Positions 28,559 through 36,106 of a stretch of DNA of 64,000 nt are shown in pieces. The stretch's first letter is position 1. Every line of letters begins with the position of its first letter. Source of the DNA: Flagellimonas aquimarina. GTDB lineage: Bacteria; Bacteroidota; Bacteroidia; Flavobacteriales; Flavobacteriaceae. The notes below the pieces were generated by a model. The model saw nothing but the letters and a program-made list of their open reading frames with translations, ran no database searches and had not been told where the DNA came from. A program made the translations under genes and the position numbers. The DNA lies in NCBI RefSeq assembly GCF_003149745.1, contig NZ_QGEG01000002.1, forward strand, positions 930,001 through 994,000, read 5' to 3'.

Positions 28559-29083
28559 ATGAAGTTATTAGGTATAGGTTCCCGGATTGACCATCAGGAG
28601 TATGGAAAAGGTGTTGTCACTAACGTATCATCAAGGCATTATTGGGTGACTTTTCTTGAAAACGGACTGGAAACCATTGATATAGACTCTGAATTTGAGG
28701 TGATTGATGGGGTAGAGGATGAAGTGGACAGTGTTAGCTTCTTTGATGTGGAACGTTCTTTGGTCACTATTTTACAAAAGTGGAGCGATACCTCTGAAAA
28801 GGTTGCAATAGCAGATAAATGGCGAGGAGGGAAATTAATCTTGGAACCCGGCGATGATTTGGCCAACAAAGAAATGCCCATCGACACCTTCTTTCATAAG
28901 ATCGTAATGGTTCGAGACCGAATTAGAGTAATGGAACAAAAGATTAATAGCAGCAACAATTTGGACGATCAGGAGAAGGTTGATTTACAACAATACATTA
29001 CGCGCATTTATGGAAGCCTTACTACGTTTAATGTGCTATTTAAAAATAAAAGTGACCAATTTGTAGGAGAACGGAGTAAATGA
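28559..29083 (+). CDS. Conserved hypothetical protein with PcrA-tail-like N-terminal module
   Basis: A 174-residue soluble acidic protein. Residues 5-48 (GIGSRIDHQEYGKGVVTNV and following strands) resemble the last 50 residues of the UvrD-type helicase at 10852-13182 (GSLVNHTRFGKGKVLKI): the same G-S-x-x-x-H-x-x-[FY]-G-K-G-x-V pattern of an SH3/Tudor-like barrel. The second half (about 60-174) is helical with no domain I recognise. It is divergent from uvrA. The resemblance suggests a nucleic-acid or RNA-polymerase contact, but that is inference. I recall close relatives only in Bacteroidota. Confidence 0.72.
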   Translation: MKLLGIGSRIDHQEYGKGVVTNVSSRHYWVTFLENGLETIDIDSEFEVIDGVEDEVDSVSFFDVERSLVTILQKWSDTSEKVAIADKWRGGKLILEPGDDLANKEMPIDTFFHKIVMVRDRIRVMEQKINSSNNLDDQEKVDLQQYITRIYGSLTTFNVLFKNKSDQFVGERSK

Positions 29084-29180
29084 TTTAAACCTTTAGGCAC
29101 TTACTGTATTGCTATGCCGAGCAGTTAAATGTAAGTATGGTTGTAATGCGTTTTCTTTATTTCAAAATAAAAGGATCATT

Positions 29181-29633
29181 TTAGTGTTTGCTAGAATCGT
29201 TAAACTGCCAAAGGACATTTATTATTTGCCACTTTCCGTTCAGCTTTGCAATGTGCATATAGTCAATCCATTCATCCGCTATTAGTTTAACTGAGGCTGT
29301 TTTATCAAAGATATCAAGGATTATAATTTCCTTTTTTGGGTTTTCAGGAAATTTATCTCCATTTTGATTATACGTTTCTGCCAATAAAACCATAGCGTCC
29401 GTAAAAGTTTCTCTTAAATATTCTTTTTTGGTTTTTTTATTCGTCCAAAAAGTCCTTTTGACCATTCTTGGGTGAGCTGAACGTTCAAATTGCTCAGGTT
29501 TTACATTATGTTGAGATTCAATGTAATCCAATGCGGCTTGTTTAATTGCTAAAGAATCTTGTTTAGTTTGAGCCTTGACATAAGATGCTAACAAGAAAAA
29601 CAGGGATGTTGTAAGAATAATAGACAGTTTCAT
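29181..29633 (-). CDS. Secreted NTF2-like (lumazine-binding-type) protein
   Basis: A 150-residue protein with a signal peptide (about 1-21, ending VKAQ). The mature part has the small alpha+beta NTF2/SnoaL layout: an opening helix AIKQAALDYIESQ, central strands, and the closing strand pair IDYMHIAKLNGKWQIINVLW. It resembles the putative lumazine-binding (Lumazine_bd_2) family of Bacteroidota, for which ligand binding is not proven. A copy of the 105-nt structured repeat lies directly upstream of its start. Confidence 0.78.
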   Translation of the reverse strand: MKLSIILTTSLFFLLASYVKAQTKQDSLAIKQAALDYIESQHNVKPEQFERSAHPRMVKRTFWTNKKTKKEYLRETFTDAMVLLAETYNQNGDKFPENPKKEIIILDIFDKTASVKLIADEWIDYMHIAKLNGKWQIINVLWQFNDSSKH

Positions 29634-29657
29634 AAATATTAATTAAAATGCAAAAAA

Positions 29658-29765
29658 CAATATAGCTAAGAGCAGTCTTAATTGCTTCTTAGCGAGCGAT
29701 AACGAAGTTCGTTGATTTTTCGTTTAAAATCAAGAGGTTATACGTCAGGTTATTACCTGCTTTTC
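29658..29765 (-). repeat. Structured intergenic repeat, copy A
   Basis: About 108 nt, imperfectly repeated at 32913-33016, with a 24-bp identical core (29698-29721). It contains nested inverted repeats: 29746-29750/29755-29759; 29712-29719/29726-29733; 29699-29703/29737-29741; 29665-29671/29687-29693. In the orientation of the neighbouring genes it follows the stop of the 520-residue amidohydrolase gene and precedes the NTF2-like gene. Origin and function are not known. Confidence 0.85.
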
Positions 29766-29793
29766 AAAAATATGTTATGGTTTGTATTCTAAA

Positions 29794-31356
29794 TTAATCC
29801 GCAAATTGTTTTCTGATCAAGGGGCTGCCCAAAAGACTAAAAATAAATTTAACGTTCATATGAAATGAAGAAGCTAGAGAAGCAGTGTTATCTTTATATG
29901 TTTCCAGTCTTTCCTTATCATACAATACTCCATTCAAAACAACGCTCGAAATGGAGTTGGTATTGCTAATTTTTTCTAAAGGGTTTTTTTCAAGAATCAA
30001 TAGGTCTGCTATTTTGCCTTCGGCAACACTTCCCAGGTCTTTTCCCACATGGCTGTAGGTTGCCGGAATTATTGTGGCAGCTCTCAAGGCCTCTAAATTT
30101 GTGAGGCCACATGCAGTAAGTTCTTTCATTTCTGTATGTAGCGCAAAACCAGGAAAAGCATAAGAATCCGTGACATCTGTTCCTGTCATAATAGGAACAC
30201 CTTTTTTTTGTGCCATGCCTACCTGCTTCTTAGCAGATTTATAAAGCTTCATATTGATTCCTTTTCCCTCTTTGGATTGGTTGTATTCTGCAGCTCTTGC
30301 AACATCTGGATTCCACCAAAGCTTCTTTCTTAGTGTTGGGATGTATTTTAAATTTTTGTTCTCCACATAATCTAAATCATTTGCAAAGGCAGATATTTTC
30401 AACATTTGCAAGGTAGGAACCCAATGTGCGTTTTTTTGACGCATTAAGTCCATCAAATGTTCCGCTTTTAAAGCATCAAAATCTTCACCCATGGATTTTT
30501 TGGACTCATAATAGATGGCTCTTTTATCTTCAGCAGCTAAAAGTTTTTCTGCGCCCGGAAAACAATCGAACATAAATACCCTTCCATGCTCAAAACTACG
30601 TTGTCCTAAACCTATTGCTTCCTCCAAAGAAACCCCTAAAGGTTTGTGTCCAGCAATGTGCAAACCATACTTTGGCGCCTCTTTTGCAATTTGTCTGTAT
30701 GAGGCAACCGGGATATCTGAGTATACCTTAATAAAGTTGGCACCTTCTTTTTGATAATGTTCCAATAATAGAGGTACGTCTTTTACATTTTCTACACTAA
30801 AAAACTCAGGATAGCCAGAAGGAACAGAATTATCCCCGTTTATTTGATAGCTGCTTTGCAAAATATACCTAGGAGTAACTTGCTCATTATGTTCAAGCTT
30901 TTGATTCCAACCGAGCCTATCTTTTGTTCCTGCCCAATAGCTATCTTTCTTACCCATTTGTCCGGATAAATCTCTAATGGAAGTAACACCATTTGCAATG
31001 TACAAGGGGTGATGAAGCCATTTGGAATGCTGAGTGGAATGCGTATGCATATCCCAAAGCCCCGGAATAAGATACTTGCCTTGACCATCTATGGTAAAAC
31101 TGTCCCCATAGTTTTTATCTGGTGTTATGCTGTCTATAGCGCTAATTCTATTCTTTTCTATCCAAACGTTTCTATTTTCAAGGATGATACCGGTGTTTAC
31201 ATCAATAATATTGATGGATTTTATGAGGATGCTTTCATGTTTTTCTGGCAAAGCTATTTCTGGCATGGGCCATAGCAGTCCTGCAATAACGATAAGGCTG
31301 AACACAGCCAGTGAAATCAGTATAAATTTTAAGGTTTTTAAAACTTTCTTCTTCAT
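29794..31356 (-). CDS. Membrane-anchored amidohydrolase-superfamily protein
   Basis: A 520-residue metal-dependent hydrolase with one N-terminal membrane helix (about 10-29), so it is exported and anchored. Metal-site signatures are LWDMHTHS (the HxH of strand 1), IAGHKP and SFEHGRVF (histidines of strands 5 and 6), and MTGTDVTDS (the strand 8 Asp). The C-terminal sandwich carries LGSVAEGKIADLLILEKNPL. This is the imidazolonepropionase / prolidase-like branch often annotated as Xaa-Pro dipeptidase; the substrate is unknown. It is followed by repeat copy A and shares only low similarity with the neighbouring amidohydrolase. Confidence 0.9.
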   Translation of the reverse strand: MKKKVLKTLKFILISLAVFSLIVIAGLLWPMPEIALPEKHESILIKSINIIDVNTGIILENRNVWIEKNRISAIDSITPDKNYGDSFTIDGQGKYLIPGLWDMHTHSTQHSKWLHHPLYIANGVTSIRDLSGQMGKKDSYWAGTKDRLGWNQKLEHNEQVTPRYILQSSYQINGDNSVPSGYPEFFSVENVKDVPLLLEHYQKEGANFIKVYSDIPVASYRQIAKEAPKYGLHIAGHKPLGVSLEEAIGLGQRSFEHGRVFMFDCFPGAEKLLAAEDKRAIYYESKKSMGEDFDALKAEHLMDLMRQKNAHWVPTLQMLKISAFANDLDYVENKNLKYIPTLRKKLWWNPDVARAAEYNQSKEGKGINMKLYKSAKKQVGMAQKKGVPIMTGTDVTDSYAFPGFALHTEMKELTACGLTNLEALRAATIIPATYSHVGKDLGSVAEGKIADLLILEKNPLEKISNTNSISSVVLNGVLYDKERLETYKDNTASLASSFHMNVKFIFSLLGSPLIRKQFAD

Positions 31357-31497
31357 CTTTAAGTTTTCCAGGTTCTTATGAGATGACGATGTTTTGGTGA
31401 TTATGTTACTTGAACTAAAAGAGAATATTTAAGTGGAGTGAGGGATTTTGGGTTTTGTTATCGGTATTGTATATGAGTAGTAGCGGTGCTCTGCTCC

Positions 31498-31512
31498 CAA
31501 ACTTTCAGTTTG
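31498..31512. repeat. Short hairpin between the amidohydrolase genes
   Basis: A 6-bp inverted repeat with a 3-nt loop (31498-31503 with 31507-31512) in the 232-nt gap between the two amidohydrolase genes. It has no T-run in the gene orientation, so it is not a clear terminator. The rest of the gap shows nothing I recognise. Confidence 0.4.
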
Positions 31513-31588
31513 CCCTGACTCTTTTTTCTGTTGATACTTTGGTTTTATCACTTAAACTGCTATTAATTAGGCACATTATTGGAAGGCG

Positions 31589-32887
31589 TTACTTTTCATT
31601 TTTATAAATTTTTCCGTCTTTCATTACAAAAGGAATATTCTCCAGCAATTTAATATTAGTCAGCGGATTTCCTCTTATAGCAACAATATCTGCTAATTTG
31701 CCTTTTTCTATACTTCCGATTTTGTCTTCAATTCCAAGTAGTTCAGCAGCAGTAAGTGTAGCGCTTTTAATGATGTCAATTTCTTTCATTCCAGCCTCTT
31801 TCATTAGCGAAAATTGTTCAGCATTTCTGCCATGGGGGTAAACCCCTGCATCTGTCGCGAATACTATTTTTACATTTTTCTTATAAGCTTTTGAAAAGGT
31901 TTCCAATAAAGACTCAAACATTTTATTGTTGTTGGAATCATCACCCTTGTCTCCAAAGTCCTTATTTTTCTCTATTAACTCGTAGTAAGCCGATAATAAG
32001 TCCATTGAAAGAAATGCTTCTTTTTGAAGTAATAGTTCAATGGTTTCATTATCAAGAAAAGTAGCATGTTCTATTGAGGTAACACCGGCTAGCAGAGCAT
32101 TTTTGATTCCCTCTGTGCCATGCGCATGGGCTGCAACCTTAATTCCTCTTTTGCCGGCTTCATCTACTGCTGCTGCAATTTCTTGAATCGTATAAGATGC
32201 AGCACCTGGTTTTGTACCGTAAGAACCAAATCCTCCTGTTGCAAAAATTTTAACCCAGTCTACTTTATATTTTAGATGTTTGCGTGTTTCTTTTCGCACT
32301 TCATCTTCACCATCCGCAATACTGACAAGCTTATCTTTAAATTCAATTTGAGGACTTAACCAATTCCCAAACGCACCATGCCCGCCCGTAATTGTTAGTG
32401 CTGGGCCGCTCACGTACATTCTTGGTCCAATAATCCAATCTTTATTAATAGCATCCCTTAAGGCAACATCGCCATAAAAATAGCTATGTAAGTCTCTAAT
32501 GGTGGTAAATCCTGCTTCTAATGTTTTCTTTGCATTTACAGTTCCGATTATTCCATACGAAGCTGCAGGCAAAGCGTAAACATCAAATTCGTCCTGTTCC
32601 ATGTACCAATTACCTATTAAATGAGTGTGACAGTCTATTAATCCGGGAAGAATGGTATAATCTGATAGGTCAATATAGTTTTCTAAAGTTGACAGGTTGA
32701 AGTTTTTTTCAACTTCAATGATTTTGCCTTTTTTAATGGTAATGAGAACATTGTTTTCAATTTTTTCAGTATTAAAATCAAGGATTCCTCCCGCAAAAAT
32801 GTGTTGAACAGATTCTTGCGCCACAATGTTCGCACTTGTCAAAATCCAAAAGAATATGTTTAGTCCAGTTTTTTTTACCTTTTTCAT
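31589..32887 (-). CDS. Secreted amidohydrolase-superfamily protein
   Basis: A 432-residue exported metal-dependent hydrolase. After the leader (LNIFFWILTSANIVAQ) it has IDCHTHL (HxH), a lysine-bearing strand KYKVDWVKIFATGGFG, AAHAHGTEG and SIEHATFLD (His ligands), FATDAGVYPHG (Asp), and the closing IGSIEKGKLADIVAIRGNPL. These place it in the imidazolonepropionase-like / Xaa-Pro dipeptidase amidohydrolase group. Probable role: hydrolysis of peptides or N-acyl compounds in the periplasm. Structured repeat copy B lies directly upstream of the start. Paired with the other amidohydrolase, it makes an accessory-looking two-gene unit. Confidence 0.9.
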   Translation of the reverse strand: MKKVKKTGLNIFFWILTSANIVAQESVQHIFAGGILDFNTEKIENNVLITIKKGKIIEVEKNFNLSTLENYIDLSDYTILPGLIDCHTHLIGNWYMEQDEFDVYALPAASYGIIGTVNAKKTLEAGFTTIRDLHSYFYGDVALRDAINKDWIIGPRMYVSGPALTITGGHGAFGNWLSPQIEFKDKLVSIADGEDEVRKETRKHLKYKVDWVKIFATGGFGSYGTKPGAASYTIQEIAAAVDEAGKRGIKVAAHAHGTEGIKNALLAGVTSIEHATFLDNETIELLLQKEAFLSMDLLSAYYELIEKNKDFGDKGDDSNNNKMFESLLETFSKAYKKNVKIVFATDAGVYPHGRNAEQFSLMKEAGMKEIDIIKSATLTAAELLGIEDKIGSIEKGKLADIVAIRGNPLTNIKLLENIPFVMKDGKIYKNEK

Positions 32888-32912
32888 TTTGGTTTGCTTT
32901 AATGACTCACAA

Positions 32913-33016
32913 CAATATTGGTTAAGAAGAGTTTTAATTCCTCTTTAACGGGTGATAACGAAGTTCGTTGATTTTTCTTTCAGAATCAAGCAGTTATACG
33001 GTAGTTTACCGCTTAT
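32913..33016 (-). repeat. Structured intergenic repeat, copy B
   Basis: About 104 nt, matching copy A at 29658-29765, with the 24-bp identical core at 32954-32977. The same stems can form with different bases: 32999-33003/33007-33011 (CGGTA/TACCG where A has CAGGT/ACCTG), 32921-32925 plus 32928-32931 with 32941-32949, 32955-32959/32993-32997, and 32968-32975/32982-32989. It lies between the stop of the alkylation-repair gene and the start of the 432-residue amidohydrolase gene. Confidence 0.85.
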
Positions 33017-33035
33017 TTTTTAACAATAATAGCAG

Positions 33036-33806
33036 TTATTCAACCATTTTCAAGGCCCACAAATCTTTTGTCTTAATCAAATTCCGTAATGCATGTTTTA
33101 TGATCCATTTACGTTCTTTGGTGGCATTGCGAGCCCAACGCGCAATTAGCTTTTTTGCAATTTCTGGGTTGTCCTTTAAAATATCGTTAATGCAATTGGC
33201 TACCGATGTTTGCACATATTTGCTAGCATCATCTTTTAAACTTTCCAAAATTGGTAGGATAGGAGAGGGGTCTTTAATAAAGATGTCTAGTTTACTTGCC
33301 CAGGGCAGTCTGGGTCGCACCCCTTCACTGCTCAGGCGGCGTACATGCTTATTTTTATCCTTGGACCAGGTCTTCATTACTTTTAAAGTACGCTCTGAAT
33401 ACCTTTCTAAATAGGGGCGAATGGTATATTCCCCGGTATTACGTTTGGTTATTTCTTGAATTGCATTCATGGAAATGTCAAAATGTTCCAAGCCGTATTT
33501 TTCCACATACTTGGCTATGGGCATGACCCAATAGTACTCTTTGAACATGCCAGTCTCTTTTTCATTTTCAGGGCCAAGAATTTTTATTAATTGCGAGATA
33601 GCGACGGGATAATCTTTGGATAGATGGGACTTTAAAGTATCGGCAATGCATTCTACCCGATCTTTGAGTTCTAGATCATCCACTTCATCGGCTATGGTTC
33701 GCACAAAGGAACTTTTGTCAAATTCCACTTGTTGTTCCATCAGTTTGTTTGCCAATAGATTTGCCAAATCACCATCAAACCAAAGTTTTAATTGTTTAAA
33801 GGCCAT
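33036..33806 (-). CDS. DNA alkylation repair protein (AlkC/AlkD-like HEAT repeats)
   Basis: A 256-residue all-helical protein of the HEAT-like-repeat DNA glycosylase group that removes alkylated bases. The conserved block DKNKHVRRLSSEGVRPRLPWA (about 148-168) is diagnostic. Further helical repeats carry YVQTSVANCINDIL and a basic C-terminal segment (KERKWIIKHALRNLIK) suited to DNA binding. It lies 3 bp after the TIGR03915-type gene and is the last gene of the repair operon that starts with the radical SAM gene at 36007. Glycosylase activity is inferred from the family. Confidence 0.88.
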   Translation of the reverse strand: MAFKQLKLWFDGDLANLLANKLMEQQVEFDKSSFVRTIADEVDDLELKDRVECIADTLKSHLSKDYPVAISQLIKILGPENEKETGMFKEYYWVMPIAKYVEKYGLEHFDISMNAIQEITKRNTGEYTIRPYLERYSERTLKVMKTWSKDKNKHVRRLSSEGVRPRLPWASKLDIFIKDPSPILPILESLKDDASKYVQTSVANCINDILKDNPEIAKKLIARWARNATKERKWIIKHALRNLIKTKDLWALKMVE

Positions 33807-33809
33807 TGA

Positions 33810-34586
33810 CTATGCTGTTTCTTTCTTTTCGCTAAGATACTTCCAGTACCGTTTGGGTACATGTTGTTTGTGTAATTTTCTGTTGATTCGAGATTTAATG
33901 TTGGTGCTCTTAAAATAATCGTTCCATAGGGCTTGGTAATCGTATTCTTCATTTAATAAGGCGTCACTTTTATGTATTTTGTTAAAGTGAACCTCCTTAA
34001 GGTTAAGTGAAATTAATTCTACGTGTTCCTTATTATAGTAAATCCCATATTTACGCTTTACATCATAGATTAACCACTGTTGGTCTGCATATCTATTCCT
34101 AAAATGTTTTGAAATTAGGGGCAAAACATCAAAGTCAGGCTCAATATTGGCAAAATAAATATCATCCTTGGTCAATTGAAATCGCACAAAGGCCTCCATT
34201 CGATGTTTCTCTCGGCCTACGGAGCGTGCCAATTGACTAATGCGAAGCACAATACCGTCTGAATAATCTGTTTGTTTTGCTCCTTTGGCCGTCATCAGCT
34301 TTAGAATGTAGGAATAGAGTGTAAGCTCTATACCGTCTACTTCGCTCAAAAAGGCAAAATACACATTGGTTATAGCGTTATGGCTTGTGCTTCGTATACC
34401 ATTCCAAACACGCTTTGCCTTTTCCACATTGGTGAATATTGTCTCCGTTTCAGAAAAGAGTCCGTTTTGACCTTGTGTGTTTCGTTGAATGTCCACCACA
34501 TCTATTTTCTCTTCAAAGGCTACAAAGACAGTGGTGAGGAAGCCATTAAAGCTTCCATCGTAAATGAGGGTTTTTGATGGATTCAT
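33810..34586 (-). CDS. TIGR03915-type putative DNA repair protein (DUF4130)
   Basis: A 258-residue protein opening with LIYDGSFNGFLTTVFVAFEE, the hallmark of the TIGR03915/DUF4130 family, which always accompanies the TIGR03916 radical SAM protein and in some species is fused to a uracil-DNA-glycosylase-like domain. Conserved LARSVGREKHRMEAFVRFQ and WLIYDVKRKYGIYY are present. The chemistry is unproven; a role in repairing or modifying DNA bases together with the radical SAM partner is the accepted guess. Its start overlaps the stop of the 51-residue small gene (ATGA), and it lies 3 bp upstream of the alkylation-repair gene. Confidence 0.9.
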   Translation of the reverse strand: MNPSKTLIYDGSFNGFLTTVFVAFEEKIDVVDIQRNTQGQNGLFSETETIFTNVEKAKRVWNGIRSTSHNAITNVYFAFLSEVDGIELTLYSYILKLMTAKGAKQTDYSDGIVLRISQLARSVGREKHRMEAFVRFQLTKDDIYFANIEPDFDVLPLISKHFRNRYADQQWLIYDVKRKYGIYYNKEHVELISLNLKEVHFNKIHKSDALLNEEYDYQALWNDYFKSTNIKSRINRKLHKQHVPKRYWKYLSEKKETA

Positions 34587-34738
34587 GATTTGTTCTTTTT
34601 TGATATTTTTTCTCTAACTGCAGTCACACCCTTGTTGATTTTACTTTTAAATACAATAAAATCATACCCAAGATTCAAGATAACTTCTCGGCTGCGCTCC
34701 AAGTGGTTGGTTCTTTTTTGTGTTTGTATCATATTCAT
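34583..34738 (-). CDS. Small basic protein (51 residues) inside the repair operon
   Basis: This frame runs from ATG at 34738 to TGA at 34583. It starts 6 bp after the stop of the radical SAM gene, and its stop overlaps the start codon of the TIGR03915-type gene (ATGA), the same coupling seen elsewhere in this window. The protein begins MNMIQTQKRTNHLE, contains GYDFIVFKSKINKGVTAVRE and ends in a lysine-rich tail (KISKKNKS), giving a strongly basic charge. No domain is recognised. Position and tight coupling argue that it is real; the small size is the reason for caution. Confidence 0.6.
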   Translation of the reverse strand: MNMIQTQKRTNHLERSREVILNLGYDFIVFKSKINKGVTAVREKISKKNKS

Positions 34739-34744
34739 TAGGTT

Positions 34745-36007
34745 TTAATTAAATAATGATAACTGCGTACTATACTGATTCCTGAACTTTCCTGTAGATT
34801 GTTGTAGAATCATTCCTTTAATTTTCTCTGCATCCAAATCCTTGCGCTCCCAATGTCTAGAATCGCAAATCATAAAATATTTGGCGCGGTTGAGGGCCAC
34901 TCCAATCTTCTTTAGGTGGTCCCAGTTCAATTTTCGAAACTTACGGGCATTTAAAATTTTTTCCACAGACCTCATGCCCATTCCCGGAATACGGGCAAGC
35001 ATACGCTTGTCAGCACTATTTATATCCACTGGAAAGTGATGCATGTTCCTTAATGCCCAAGAAAGTTTTGGATCTACATCTATGTCCAGGTTTGGATGGT
35101 CATTGTTCAAGATTTCATTAACGGCAAAACCATAAAAGCGCAACAACCAATCTGTTTGGTACAACCTGTTTTCTCGTAGCATGGGTACCTGTGTGCCTAT
35201 TGAGGGAAGACGATTGTCTTCCGCCACAGGCACGTAACCAGAATAATACACCCGTTTCATATTGTATTGCTTATAGTAATAGGTGGCAGAATACATAATG
35301 TCCTTATCCGTTTCGCCCGTAGCTCCTACAATCATTTGGGTACTTTGCCCTGCGGGGGCATATTTGGGTGTGCTTTTAATGACTTTGTGTTCATTTTTAA
35401 AGCGCAACAACTCATTTTTAACCTTAAGCATGGGCTTGGTAAAATCCTCATGTTTCTTATCTGGGGCCAATAACTTAAGGCCAGAGATAGTTGGTATTTC
35501 AATATTCACGGAGAGCCGGTCCGCATACAAGCCAGCCTCGTACATTAATTCATCACTGGCATCTGGAATGGATTTTAAATGAATGTACCCATTAAAATTT
35601 TCTTCCAAACGCAATTTTTTGGCCACTGCGATGAGACGTTCCATCGTGTAATCCGCATTTTTGAAAATGCCAGAACTCAAAAACAAACCTTCAATATAAT
35701 TTCTTCTATAAAAGTTGATGGTTAAGTCCACCACTTCCTGAATCTTAAAGGCGGCTCGTTTTACATCATTGCTTTTACGTGTAACACAGTAGGCGCAATC
35801 AAAAATGCAGTGGTTTGTCAACAGTATTTTTAAAAGTGATACACATCTACCATCTTCAGTATAACTATGACATATGCCCATTTTGGAAGCATTCCCAAGA
35901 CCGTTGTCCTTATTGGCCCTATCACTACCACTGCTGGCACAAGAAACATCGTATTTGGCGGCATCGGCCAGAACATTCAATTTTTCTTGTATTCGATTAA
36001 AATCCAT
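34745..36007 (-). CDS. Radical SAM putative DNA modification/repair protein (TIGR03916-type)
   Basis: A 420-residue radical SAM enzyme. The 4Fe-4S motif CIFDCAYC gives Cys67, Cys71 and Cys74 (CxxxCxxC), and further conserved cysteines occur upstream (CASSGSDR, GICHSY). The C-terminus holds a helix-hairpin-helix DNA-binding module (INSADKRMLARIPGMGMRSVEKIL). The family is genomically linked to TIGR03915 and to UDG-like proteins and is thought to repair or modify DNA bases; the reaction is unknown. It is first in the operon radical SAM, small protein, TIGR03915, AlkC-like. It is divergent from the S24 regulator across 99 bp containing three operator-like sites. Confidence 0.92.
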   Translation of the reverse strand: MDFNRIQEKLNVLADAAKYDVSCASSGSDRANKDNGLGNASKMGICHSYTEDGRCVSLLKILLTNHCIFDCAYCVTRKSNDVKRAAFKIQEVVDLTINFYRRNYIEGLFLSSGIFKNADYTMERLIAVAKKLRLEENFNGYIHLKSIPDASDELMYEAGLYADRLSVNIEIPTISGLKLLAPDKKHEDFTKPMLKVKNELLRFKNEHKVIKSTPKYAPAGQSTQMIVGATGETDKDIMYSATYYYKQYNMKRVYYSGYVPVAEDNRLPSIGTQVPMLRENRLYQTDWLLRFYGFAVNEILNNDHPNLDIDVDPKLSWALRNMHHFPVDINSADKRMLARIPGMGMRSVEKILNARKFRKLNWDHLKKIGVALNRAKYFMICDSRHWERKDLDAEKIKGMILQQSTGKFRNQYSTQLSLFN

Positions 36008-36025
36008 GTTGATTTGTAATTAATC

Positions 36026-36033
36026 CAAAATTA
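36026..36033 (-). promoter_or_regulatory. Candidate -7 element for the repair operon
   Basis: On the minus strand this reads TAATTTTG, an exact TAnnTTTG match, with the radical SAM start codon 18 nt downstream. No good -33 element is seen at normal spacing. Operator-like copy 1 begins two bases upstream of it, so a bound repressor would block it. Confidence 0.5.
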
Positions 36034-36034
36034 T

Positions 36035-36045
36035 GGAAATATTCC
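36035..36045. promoter_or_regulatory. Operator-like site 1 (GGAAATATTCC)
   Basis: The first of three identical copies of an 11-bp near-palindrome (GGAA-ATA-TTCC) between the divergent radical SAM and S24 regulator genes. It abuts the -7 element of the repair operon. Confidence 0.7.
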
Positions 36046-36052
36046 TAATTAT

Positions 36053-36063
36053 GGAAATATTCC
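36053..36063. promoter_or_regulatory. Operator-like site 2 (GGAAATATTCC)
   Basis: The second identical copy, 18 bp after the first, measured start to start. Flanking bases are shared with copy 1 (TTAT before each site). Confidence 0.7.
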
Positions 36064-36072
36064 AAATTATAT

Positions 36073-36102
36073 TTTGGAAATATTCCAAATTTAGTATATT
36101 TG
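36073..36102 (+). promoter_or_regulatory. Promoter of the S24 regulator gene
   Basis: The -33 element TTTG (36073-36076) and the -7 element TATATTTG (36095-36102) are 18 bp apart. The ATG is only 4 bases past the -7 element, so the transcript may be leaderless. Operator-like site 3 lies between the two elements, which implies autoregulation. Confidence 0.6.
36076..36086. promoter_or_regulatory. Operator-like site 3 (GGAAATATTCC)
   Basis: The third identical copy, 23 bp after copy 2. It sits inside the promoter of the S24 regulator gene, between its -33 and -7 elements. Confidence 0.7.
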
Positions 36103-36106
36103 AAAT

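Noticed and set aside
31357-31588. Possible third copy of the structured repeat between the two amidohydrolases
   Set aside because: The stretch has a small hairpin but lacks the 24-bp core and the stem set shared by copies A and B.
34842-35582. Plus-strand frames opposite the radical SAM gene
   Set aside because: They overlap a conserved gene, have ordinary shadow composition and no recognisable domain.
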